Below, in pieces: positions 1-11,600 of a stretch of DNA of 64,000 nt (positions are counted from its first letter, which is position 1; each line of letters opens with the position of its first letter). Under the pieces are notes generated by a model, which saw only the letters and a program-made list of their open reading frames with translations, searched no databases and had not been told where the DNA came from. Both the position numbers and the translations under genes were made by a program. The stretch comes from Spirodela intermedia (lineage: Eukaryota; Streptophyta; Magnoliopsida; Alismatales; Araceae), in assembly GCA_902729315.2 (NCBI GenBank), contig LR746267.1, positions 7,814,424 to 7,878,423 of the forward strand. Reading direction: 5' to 3'.

Positions 1-350
1 CAAGAACGGTGCGAATTCTTCTTCTTCTTCTTCTTGCTCGGGGAGATTGAACAGAGATAGATAGATTCTCGCCGCGTTCTGGGAAATCAATGGGAAATGG
101 GCTGTGAATGAATCGATGGCTCACCTCCGGGGAACGGCGACGCCGCCGCCGGTGGAGGCGAGACGGTGGCGCTGCTCTCTCGATCAAGACGGCTTTTTAC
201 AGTGGCGCAGCGGCGGCGGCGCCGGAGGAAGCCGAAGGAGGAAAAGGGAGGCCCTCTTTGCTTCACTTCTCCTGCTCCTCGTCGCCTGCCGCGAGAAGGA
301 AGCCAAAAGCGCCACCAGACAGGTGCGATGCCACCGCCGGCCGACAGCGA
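1..350. other. Flank downstream of the phosphatase gene
   Basis: This stretch lies past the proposed stop of the PP2C gene on the minus strand and would hold its 3' UTR and flank. It has a short CTT run near 20-35 and is otherwise GC-rich. Open frames here are extensions of the phosphatase reading frame without a start. I see no separate gene. Confidence 0.5.
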
Positions 351-3300
351 CTATTCGTCTCCGCTGCCGTTCCGGGGGGCTGAAATAGGGAGGGAGGAGG
401 GAGCTCAGCTGCGAGATGGCAGGAGGTTGAAGGAAGTAGATGGAGAAGAGCAGGTGGGTTACCTCCTCCCCGGAATCTCTTCCCTTCCATGGCCTCCTTC
501 TTGGCGTGGCAGCTCCGGCAGAGGAAGGGGCCGTCCCACGGGCGGAGCCGGCCGGTCTGCAACGAGCCGGCGTGCACCGAGGTGCCCTCTCCAGGCTTGA
601 ACTCTACCTGGCAGACCGCGCACATGAACAGCTTGAACATGTTGCAGATGGGATACTCCGTGTCCAGCCTGCAGCATATCGAAACCCTAGAAATCAGGAC
701 ACGAAGAAGGGGGAGGTGGAGGAGGAGACTTGGGTTTGGGGGGGGGGGGGGAGACCTCCGGGCGAGCATGGCGGAGCCTTCCTCGAAGATTTCCTCCACG
801 AGGTCCGGCTCGGAGCACTCTCGATCGGAATGCGACGTGGACTCGCAGGATTTCCGCCGGAACATGGACTTGAAGACGCCCTTCCCCTGCTTCTTCGGAG
901 GCGGGAGGGGAGGGTTCTTCTCCTGCGGCAGGATATCCACCACGATACAGGTGATGTCGTCGTGAAGCCCTTTGATCTGTACTGCTTCCTGCGAACCAGA
1001 AGAAGAAGATGATGATGATGATGCGTGGGAATGAGGAGCTTATTCGGCGTCGGCGGCGGAATGGATGAGCACCTTGACGATCTGAGCGGCGGCGACCTCT
1101 GCCGGCAGCCCGCGCGAGCAGCTCACCGCCATTTCGAAGGTGACGGCGTCCCAGACGCCGTCACTGGAGATGATGAGCCGACCGCCAGCATTCGAAAGCT
1201 ATTGCAGAGAAACAGACCGCTGATGAATAAAAGCCATACAATACAGAGAGCAAACACTATGGTTTAAATTATCCAATACGTACGTAATCTTCATTCTAAA
1301 GTGAGTTTAAAAAATAAAAATAAAAATTGTAAGAGAACCAGAAAGAAAATCAGAACCCATCGAAGAAGCTTGTCAAACTTTTTCCTTTCCAAACCAGAAT
1401 CTTTCTCCGTATAAACCCTTTCTAAATGTGGCATCGAAAATAGGAAACCATTTGCGCCAAACACACAGAGACAGAGGGGCGTGGATACCTTCACTTGCTT
1501 CACATGAGGAACAGGAACGATGAACTCCCCCACATCCATGTCTCCAATCGATCTTGACAGACATAACCCACCTGGCCAGCACCTCAGGGGACCAATCTGA
1601 AGAAAGAAGATTCGCATTATTAGTATAGTATAGCAGTGAAAGGGCCAGAGAAAATCGGTTCCAGCTTATATGGGTCTAAAAAGCATGCAGACAGACAGAC
1701 ACCGTCAGATTGCACGTTCTATCGTACAATCTGAGAAGAGAGTGCCATGGTGAGGCTTCCCGAATTCTCGGTCAAAGAGCTCCAGACCAGGAGCGAGAAC
1801 CGTACGAGTCAACTGATATACAATTAGTATAATCCTTCGTAGTGTTTCCTTTTCGGATATGGAAATCTGCAGTTGGGATTATTTATTCGTCTGCAATTGC
1901 ACAGGTAGAGCTCTCAAATGCGGTAGAAGCCTCCTCGTTCACCAAACTCTTACTTCTCTGGCCGCCATGTGTTCCTCAACGGCTGCAGATGCCAGCCCAC
2001 AACCAGGACTCAAGAGCGTGGCCACCTCTGGTCAACCCTCATTCACTGAGTCCTCCTGCTCTTCTACCTCGGGAAGGAAGGACCTCTTTATCACGTGGGA
2101 AAACTTCAACTATATCTCCCAGCCCAGCCCATCCCATCCCATCAACAACAGAAAGATACACCGACTTGAATAAATGTCTCACATGCTTTCCGTCACACCC
2201 AGCTGTCTTCCTGTTCATTTTTCAAGGCCTTTCCCTGTAAGACCCCCTCCCTGGTAGCTCTCCCATCTAACTGCTGTTTTCCATTGCCGTGGAGCCTATC
2301 TAGACCCCACACCGTGCTTAAAGAGGTCCAATTACCATGCATTTAAAACTTTAGGAAAAAATTGCATCAAGTAATACTTCAGAGAGGATGCTTCCTTCCC
2401 TTTCCATTGGAAAGTATGACTACTGGATCACCAAATCAACCAGAATCCGGCTCCATCTGCTGGAAAGCGCATCTCGCTTAAGCCTTCCAATTTTGGAATG
2501 CAATGGAAGCAGGAGTTTATAGTATCAGGTGGATTGATGTGCTACATTCCACTAAAAAATTCACAAAATCGGAATAAAAAAAATGTCTGCCCTGCCCGGA
2601 GTAAGACCCATGTATGCTGGCCTCACCCAGTTTGATTCCTGCTTCTTGGAATCATGGATAAAAACTATCAAGGATATGATGTTTTCTGACTTTAGACACA
2701 GTGATAGATAAGGGTTTTTCAAGATCGTGTCTCGTTAGAATTAGAGCTAATGAGGAACCATTAAGATGCCAATACAAGAGAAAAGAAAAGAACAATATGA
2801 AATGTCATCCAATTAAGCACGTGGATACCCAAAAAAAAAGGCGTCTTTAAGCAAGGAAGCGGTTACGAGGACTGGTTGATATAAAGATCAAGATATTTAA
2901 CAAAACTACGTACCTCTGCACCTCCAATCATGTTTAGTCTGCCAACCTCACCACCGCTGGCTGTGATGCGCTCTACCCTGTGCGAGAAAAAAAAAAATCC
3001 CTAAATCATACAGCTCAAGACTATGAGAACATTCTCTTGTCAACCGAGACTTACTCCTGTTCATTAGCTTCTAGTCTATGATCTGCAGATAAGGAGTAAA
3101 CTGCACCTTCAGCAGATTCAAGTATGCAACGTGAATCACCTACTGATGCCACCGTCACAACCCACCCGTCTATTATCACAAATGTAACAGTTGTCCCTGA
3201 AGTTTGAGCTTAATGAACAGCAAAGTAACGGACAGTTAGTGAATAGATTGCAACAACATACACACACACACACACACACACACGTATACGAAAATATATA

Positions 3301-6300
3301 TTTATCTTTTTATGTCATCGTGTTGTTGTTTACAAAGAAAAAAATGAGAGAAGGAAGCAGTTTTTTACACCATTCAATAATACTATACTATTCAGTGTAT
3401 ACCCGATGTTTGTCTGATTTTTGTCATCAATGAGAAAGCACATACATGAAAACCATTTTTAAATGCAATCAAAAGAAGCATGGTGCTAAACACGATGCAA
3501 GTGCTACAATAGTGTCAACTGAAACTTCAGCTGATGCTTTAGGAAAACCAATTTCCACGAGAAAAGGGGATGCGCTAATATCTACATCTTTTGGGTCGTT
3601 AAATAGCTTAACAGAACTACATAAAAGAAAGATATTTGCACAGAATTTATACCAAGTCTATAAAATGACCACAAGTTCTTGACACACGCATCCCAATGCA
3701 AATTTGTGGGTGCAGAAAGATAAGCAGTTGTCCCAAAAGTTTTTAGAAGTAAGAGACTATAGATCAACATTAGTTATCACCCTGCAGTTAGATTCAGCAC
3801 AAAGGTCCCTCATTGTGCAAGTCTTCAAATTAGCATACACGGTTGAAGGTCGAGTGAATTATGATTCAATATGTCCAAATTCACGGGTCCATCCATTTTA
3901 TCTATTTTAGTATTAATCCACGCGTCGGTATTTATTGGATATTCTTTAGGGAAGGATTATATTAAACTAATATGTTCTTTCTAAACGAAGAATAATCTTC
4001 CAACGTAAAAAAGCACCTTACCTTATATTTGAATACGTTTCTACCTACGAATTCAACTGATATCAAAAGTAGATGCACATTTACCTGAAGCGAGCATATT
4101 AGCATACTAATCAAAACGATTCAACAAGGCATCATCAACAACGAAGGAAAAAGAAACCTAATGGTGAACCACGTGAGTGCCAATCAAGCGAGCGTTTTGG
4201 GAGGATGGAAAGGGTCATATGAGGAACAAGATTATGAACTGGAAAATCAATGCTAATGTGATTGCCAATTAACATAAAATAAGATATCAAACAAGATCAT
4301 CTTTTGTTTTGAAGTGCAGACAAATATTTAGTGACCAAACCCCATTACACATACATGATGAAGTATAAAGCATTGCTGAAAACTAAACAGTGCGTGTTAT
4401 GTAGTATAGTAGATGTGTTTGTAGAGAGGACTTATTAAAAAAAACTTTATGACATTCTATCTGCTTCCCGTGGCAAAATATTGTTGTCACAGCCATCATC
4501 TGGTAGTTTTCACATCAGAACCCCTTTCGTCTAGAAACTAATAACTGAGAAAAGTATTGAGTACCACAATCAAGAGAGTCTCTTGAATAAATATAGTTTA
4601 AACAAAAAAGAAAAGAAAAGGAAGATTTGACACAGTGTGGACGTCAATATTACTCTTTCGGTGGCAGGTGACTAATAACAAGCAGTGACTCCAGTACATA
4701 AGGGAATCAGATAATATAACGATGGTGATAGTCAGAAGGTAATTCTAATTATGCACCTTTGTCTTGTAAATCTTTATCCGTTTTGACAAAGCCTGCAACC
4801 AGAGCCCGTGGTAATGCGGCTAGCCACTCGTCCCTACTAAGATCCTGAGGGATGGCGCTTAAAACGTTACTCAAAAGATTCTCCTTCGCATATATGGCAG
4901 CAGCAGACCCATTGTGTCCGTCAAATAGCTGCAAAAGGAAGGGCAAACAATAACTAGTTGTAGGTCGCTGTATAGTTTGTATGATACAATGTCCTGGTTA
5001 ACTCCAAGGTAGAAGCAATACATCTTCATGTATATTTTGTGCATAGTGAAACTGGCAATGAAATCGTGTTTTGCACCTTTTCAGAATCAAGTACAGATAA
5101 TTATAACGCTGAAATCGTGTTTACTAGGCCTTATGCACAAGCATGATAACATTTATAGAGGAAATGAAGTGAGGAAAATCCTATTACGCAATATGAGAAG
5201 ACAAGAAGAGCCGGATGCTAATAGAAAAAACAGCATCTTAAGGCTACACAATAACCATGGGCTAGACAAGAATCCAATTACGCAATATTCTACCAAACAA
5301 AAAATTGGAGACAGAAAACTCAAGGTTTATTTCCACCCATATTCCTCACAGATTCTACGACCAATTATGTACCCATGGCCAGATCATTCTACTGCCAACT
5401 GATGACATATTTGTAGACCTCTGATGACAAATAAAATGTCACCTCAGATTTTTAATTTCGTGGTATAAATTTTTTTGGTACACCTAGTGACAATCTACAA
5501 GCCACAACTGAGAAGGTCAATCTATTCTGTGGTTTGAATAATCAACTGAATTTTTCTATTATCTTCTTACGTCCATATAGAACAGCAGAGGGGTCAAAAT
5601 TAATCAAAACTCAAATGCGCGTTTATTCTTGATGATAAAAAATAAAAGTGCATAGGATCCTCCACATTTCGACCTAGACAATCAAGGCCTTCCAAATTCC
5701 TTAGTGTTCCACATTATTCTAAATCGTCATGAGTTAAACCAGAAGATTTATAACACTCTGTGCATATAAAAACGAGAAGCATTACTTATATCTCTCATAG
5801 AACAAAACAGGAAAATATCCCTTCTTACCTCGCAACAAAAAATTCCAAAACAATAAAAAAAATCCTTTGATACTGAATAAGTCAAAATCCTTGGCAGGCT
5901 AAGTCAAATAAATGCAGTAATCGTTTCATTTATTTTTAATTCTTATCCCCGGAAATAAGGTGAGCTCGATAATGAGTCACTTTTTAGAGACTAACATTTT
6001 TAGGAGTTTTTCCATTAAACCCGCATTGCTCCAAAGCAAAACAAAACCTATACAACCCAACCCAAATTTTTTTCGCTTTCCGAGTTCCATTAGGGACACG
6101 AAGGCAAATCAACCATGCATGACCCATCAAACATCTAATCCCTTCTCTAGATCCCCTCTGTCTAAAGATGGCACCTATCATCTTACTTTCCATAAAGTTA
6201 TCCCCTTCAAATCAACACAATAGTAATCGCTCCTTCACCAAAAAAAATGTGCCGTTTTGGCCGCGTGGTTGCGAAACCGGAAAAATCGCTTCTTACGATG

Positions 6301-6660
6301 ATATTTTACAGATGTGAAATAAGGTGAAAGGGAATCCACACCCATGGTCAATAGCAACATCGTAAAATTAACGGAGCATGTAAGATAAGAAGGAAAACAA
6401 TCTCTAGGACTTTCTGCTTTATTCTTATATGTCCATACCGCGAAGACAGAGAATGTGCTGATGCTATCCCCAGCGTACCGCTGGCACTCCGTCTTGACGA
6501 AGGTGAAATCCTCTCCCTTCTTTGTCTGATTCGCCAGCCCGGTAAGGATATCCGGCTTCTCGATCTTCTCGTTCGTCAGTTCCCGCTTCAACAAGACAGC
6601 CAGCGGCACCATCCGATCCCCGAAGGCCTTCGTAGTCGCTGCCGGCGCCGACATCATCAT
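351..6660 (-). CDS. Protein phosphatase 2C (plant PP2C 12-like), 9 coding exons
   Basis: A Mg/Mn-dependent Ser/Thr phosphatase. Exons (minus, 5' to 3'): 6660-6439, 4928-4757, 3208-3055, 2977-2914, 1596-1489, 1198-1073, 988-756, 668-463, 379-351. All phases join and give 437 aa, close to the 428 aa I recall for Arabidopsis At1g47380. Seen: KKGEDF, the metal-site motif FDGHNGSAA opening exon 2, TSGTT, VASVGDSRC, CWPGGLCLSRSIGD, SSDGVWDAV and the final metal Asp in DDITCIVVDI. After the catalytic domain come PPPKKQGKG, EEIFEEGSAML and a tail with two Cys pairs (CAVC and CRSC), typical of this subgroup. An in-frame ATG at 6693 would add 11 residues; the ATG cluster at 6652-6660 fits the family better. 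The last exon (10 codons) is inferred from the phase and the polar tail APRNGSGDE. Substrate unknown. Confidence 0.9.
3261..3283. repeat. (CA)n microsatellite
   Basis: About 11 CA units lie in intron 2 of the phosphatase gene, some 50 bases upstream (in the gene's sense) of the acceptor of exon 3. Likely length-polymorphic. Confidence 0.9.
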
Positions 6661-7720
6661 CCTCTTCCTTCCCTCTCCCCGGACGGTCGCCACCGCTTCC
6701 TCTCTCCCTAACAGGCCTCAAATTCTACCCGAAAACGACGAAACTGCGCATTTCTTCATCACGCGGGTAAATTGAAGGAAGGATAAAAACTGAAAACCCC
6801 TCCCCAGGCGATCAGATCGGATCAGCGGAGGCACGCCGCCAGGAAGACCCGCGCGAGGAAATCTCCACAGAAGGTGGACCGGAAGACCAGAGCCAACGAA
6901 AAAAATAGAAGCCGAGGTGACGAGGATGGATATAAATGGAATGCAGCTGGTTCGTCGTCGTCCTCCGCAAGGAATGGTAAAGAGAACGGAATAGGAAGAG
7001 GACGATCGGTACCGGGGACGCCCTCTCTCTCTCTCTCTCTCCTCTCTCTTTCTCGCGTCTTCCTTTCCCCGGTGGCGGAGGGTTTGCAACTGCTGCTGAC
7101 TTGTCCAACGCCCGTCTATATTAGAACCCGGAAACAGTCAAGTCTAGTTTGGCGCGCATCGAAAGGCGTGCGTATCTGACAGAAAATCAAAGATTGCGGC
7201 ATTGCGACCGGGAAAACGCCCCGCTGTTTGGCTGGGGGAAGAGAGCGAAGTCTACGACCGTGCGTACAATTACGCAGTGCGTATCGAAACGTCCTTCGAC
7301 GCCGTGGGCGGGTTAACGTGCCCCTCCACTACCCCAAGAGTATGAAGCACGCGCTGCCACGTCAGCAATGCCGCGTGGGACACCCCAGTCTCTACCTATC
7401 CTGCGCCGGGTCTCTTCATTAGCACGGATCAGAACCTTCACGATGGCGACTTCCGCGCGACCAACCGTTCCCGCGGAGGAGGACGGCTTCCTCGGCGCTG
7501 TTACGTCCGCGATACCTCACAGTGCTCTGGTTAGACATAAATACCCCTGTACAGGGGACGTGGCCTCTGCTTAAGTCCCCCCCACTTTTCGTACCCGAGA
7601 ACCGCGTGAAATCCGTCCGCCAGCGAATTGACAGGGTTTTGCGGGTGGTCCACCTGCAACAAAAGTCTTCATGGCCCCACCCGGTCGCAAGAACGAAGAC
7701 GTGGACGAGGCACGAAATAA

Positions 7721-7770
7721 CGATCTCCGCCGTCCGTCTTGTTCCCCGTTCCCACCGACGGCGGAGATCG
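7721..7770. repeat. Perfect 14-bp inverted repeat (hairpin)
   Basis: CGATCTCCGCCGTC at 7721-7734 is matched exactly by its reverse complement at 7757-7770, leaving a 22-nt loop. It lies in the GC-rich part of the divergent promoter region. Function unknown. Confidence 0.8.
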
Positions 7771-7938
7771 ACCGCGGATTCCTCCCAACCAACCCATATA
7801 GGAAGACCGAGCCAGCTCATGCTCGACCGCCCCACCGAATCCAAGTTGTCCAACGTGGGACGACGATGAAGTGACGTCATAGAATTCCCCACTCTCATCT
7901 TCAAAACTAATGGGAAACTTGGTACTCTCTTGTCTCCC

Positions 7939-8225
7939 CATCTCTACATATACCAGTCTGTGAAAGAGGGCCCCGTGGGGGTGTCAAAATGATTTTCTGA
8001 TATTTTTCTAATTTTAAAAATGGAACTGAATGATATAATTTTCACATAATAAGGAACGGGAGTATTTTTTATATTAAAAAATTATCCTCTCTCTCTCTCT
8101 ACATATGCACGTATGTGAAAGAGAAAGAAGTCATAAAAATGGTTTTCTGATATATATATATATATTTATTTAATTTCAGATGATATATTTCTTAAATGGA
8201 AGTAATTATTTTTTTTGCTATTTTA
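7939..8225. repeat. Diverged tandem duplication of about 150 bp
   Basis: Two consecutive segments, about 7939-8075 and 8085-8225, share an ordered series: TCTCTACATAT, GTGAAAGAG, a variant of TCAAAATGATTTTCTGATAT, then an A/T-rich tail with TGATATA and AAGGAA-like words. The second copy has gained CT and TA runs. Both lie in the MAP1D upstream region. Confidence 0.55.
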
Positions 8226-8660
8226 TAATTTATGGGGTAAGTTTATCACAAATTAATGAACCGGAAATTGTTTTAATGGAAGCTGCTGGCTTTTATCCGT
8301 ATCCCGACGAAGCTTCGACCTGATATTTTTCATGCGATACATAGTTTTTATTTTTCCACGACTTATTAGTATCATTGCGGATATTATTATTCTCAATTAA
8401 GTTATATATACATTATTTTTTTGGCTATGGGAAAAAAAGAATATCGTAGCTAGATATTTATGTGGTGGTGTTTTCGTAAATTGACGAGTATTTGAGGGCG
8501 GGGAGTTTTTCGTTGGGATAACGGTCTCTCTCTCTCTCTCCCTCTCTCTTTCGTTCGCTACCCCGTCTCCGCTCTTGGGTCTGTCAGTCTCTTCCCCCCC
8601 GAAGTTAGCGAGGGGACTGAGGGAAGGGGGGGCGGTAGCCGCAGGCTTCGACGACTGGGA

Positions 8661-11600
8661 ATGGCTTTCACCACCTCTCTGCAACCACGTCTCCTATCTT
8701 CGTTTCTGGGGGAGCGTGTGGTCCAATCGGCGGCGAGCCCTCTCCAGCCTCTCCATCGCTCCGGTCGTCCAAGTTTGTCTCCGACTTTTATCTCCATATT
8801 CTGTTTTATGTTGGTATATAACATTGTGGGATGACCTGCGTGGTTATAAACAGAGAAACATAATTTTTTTATAGTGAAGTTCGTATTTCGTTCTTCCTTG
8901 GATTGTGGTCGAGTGATGATGGTGCTTTGGCTATCTGAAGTGCCATTCAGGATATGCAAGAACTGTTGCATGCTAGATTTATCATAGTTCTAGTGCAAGA
9001 CCTTGCGTCCTATACAACTTTAACTCGGCTCAGTGTATGGCATTCGCCACTGCTGATCAGTATCTTAGGTGACATTGCACCCTGGCAACTAAAACGTGAG
9101 GGATTCCTGGTCATACGAGAATCAGGTCTCCTGTCCACCACCACATTGCTGACATTGTTATCCAACTAGACGATCTTTAAATTACAGACTGCGCATCTCA
9201 GAACGAAACACGGCATGCTATGGTTGGGGAGTTTTCTTTGAATGGCTTTCTGAATCATGTGATTTGAATTTCAGTAAAATGTGCTTCTCTGTCTCCCAAG
9301 TTTCACCAAATGCGTGGAATATGTCGGTTTATTGTCCGACATTAATTTCTCCTCTTTTTTTGTTTCTAAAGCTTTTAGCTTCTTGCTTTTTCTAACTTGC
9401 GAACCATGTATTTGACTGCTAGTGATATGGATTCATCATAGAAATGAGTTTCCTACAAGAAAAAAAGCACAATGTTGTTTTCATTGTAGGTCAAATGACA
9501 ATATTTATTCTTCCAGATAACTCCAGTAAACTAGAAGAATGCTATTCTACCAGTTTTGAGAATCACTCCTAGTTTGTTTTCGATGACGAATTTCAGATGT
9601 AATGTCAATCATCTGTAATTTTGTTTCTGGTAGTGTTTTTTGATGAAAATATATACTTTTAGGACAATTCTGAAGAAGCTGAATGATAACTTATGTTGCT
9701 CTTTACTGTTCATCATTTTTAGATTAGAAAACGTGAGATTTTATTTTGTCTCAACATATACAGTAACCAAAATTCTCAGTTTGCTTTTCATAAACTGTAC
9801 GCACAAGCTTTAACATTTACCTTTTTCTTATTTCAGGTTCTAAAGATGGTTCTACGCGAGTACCGAGAGCATTATCAAACATAGCTGACATCTTATTTAA
9901 CAAAAGGCAAGCCATTTGAGTTTAGAGAGTTTCCTGCTTATTCATCCTCGTGAATATACCATGAAGCTGTTTGGCCATGATTTGTATATGTCTATGTTAG
10001 GACAAACCCACTTTCTGTGATAACTACACTTTTGTTGGAAAATTACAAGTTCATCATAAACACAAGTATGATTATCTTAAATGGGGTTTCTGTGAACCAA
10101 CTCTGATATGGCATAGAAGAATGTGTAGAATCAGTTCCCAAGAAACCACACATACAACTAGTATTTCCCACTCCAGATCCTTTGTTGCATTTCTATTAAT
10201 AGGTTGCATTTTTATTGGGTTTTGATCCTCTGTCAGTGATGAAAGTTCTTTTACGCATCAACTGGCTTTTTTGAGGTCACGGGTTTCGGGAGATATTCCT
10301 TAGTATTTTCCCTCGGTTTTGATGTAGATCAGTCATAAAGATATTGGCGCAGGGTCATCCCTGTGAACTATCATTGTGTACGTTAATGCCTTGATGCTTT
10401 CTCTTCTCTGGAACCATCAGGTAGATTTCTTTTCATAATCCTTTTTTGAAATTAAATATATCCGGATAAATTAAACATTGCTAGATATTTATCATTATGA
10501 TTCTACTTCTATTTGTTGTGAAGAAAAAAACACATCAGACTGTGTGAATACAATTATCTCTTTCCATTTTTGAGGGAATCGTGAGATTATTGGGTGGGGG
10601 CATGTGAGGAGCCAATGGATCATTCAGACGATGAATAGTTAGAAATGATGACTGTTGGGTGCTTATGTTGTGGTTCAATAGGTATTTTGTTTTCATTCCT
10701 GTCTTGTGGTACCGCATTTGTCACCTTTGTTCTGGCTTTTCGTTGGGCCTTTTGTATTGTATTCGTGTTGCACAAATGAAAACGGAAAGATGGAAAACGT
10801 AAATCCGATATCTTGTCCTGATAGCAGGGCACATATTCCTATTGTAATCTATAATGTTTTTCTATTATGGAGCCAGGGACCCGCATATGTGCATTCGGCT
10901 GTCAACTATGTCCATGACTAACTGCTACTTTTTTTTCTCGCTGATGGGATCAGAAATCGGCCTGGCCTACAAAGTAATAAACGTAAACCTCTACAGCCAG
11001 GAAAAGTATCACCTCGGCGACCTGTTCCAAGTCACGTGATGAGGCCTCCCTATGTAAATACTCGGCAATCACCTGGTATTGCAAGCGGCCCTGAAATCCA
11101 TGATGCAAGAGGAGTCCAGTGCATGAGAGCATCTGGAAAGCTCGCTGCAGAAGTTCTGTCATTTGCTGGATCTTTAGTTAAGGTAATACCTTATGCTTTT
11201 TCTTTAGTTACTTCCTGTTTTGAAAGTTTATTCGTTAGTATCTCATGCAGCATCAATATTGTTGCATTAATTCTCTATCTTAGTGAGCTGATGTAAACAT
11301 GGTGAAATTTGGTTTCTTCCTAATTAAAAATGACCGTCAATTAATCTCATCGACAGTTTACTGAAGCGAAGTTTGCAATTTTTTTCTTATTAATTGTATC
11401 TGATGCTTGAAGATCTTCATCTATATGAAGTTGTCTTATCTATGTGAAGTTCTCACCTAGGCTGAGGTTTCCCTGTTCAGGAGGTACGCGTATTTACTGT
11501 TCAGTGAAGTTAACTGTGAGCTAATGTATAAAGCAAAATTTCGAAAATAAAAGAAGCTCATTTGGGATGAGAAGATAAGCTTTATGAATTTACAAAGAAT

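Larger units (their letters stand above)
6661..8660. promoter_or_regulatory. Divergent intergenic region between PP2C (minus) and MAP1D (plus)
   Basis: Two kilobases separate the start codons of two divergently transcribed genes, so both promoters must lie here. A CT tract at about 7023-7050 reads as GA in the PP2C sense, and a CT tract at about 8525-8550 precedes MAP1D; both are common in plant 5' UTRs. A perfect CRE-type palindrome TGACGTCA is at 7872-7879. A GC-rich island runs from about 7200 to 7900, followed by A/T-rich DNA. Open frames here (for example 7419-7904 minus) have no recognisable protein. Confidence 0.6.

Noticed and set aside
7419-7904. Long minus-strand open frame (161 aa) in the divergent promoter region
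   Set aside because: No family resemblance and no low-complexity-free domain; it overlaps several equally long frames on both strands, as expected of GC-rich non-coding DNA.
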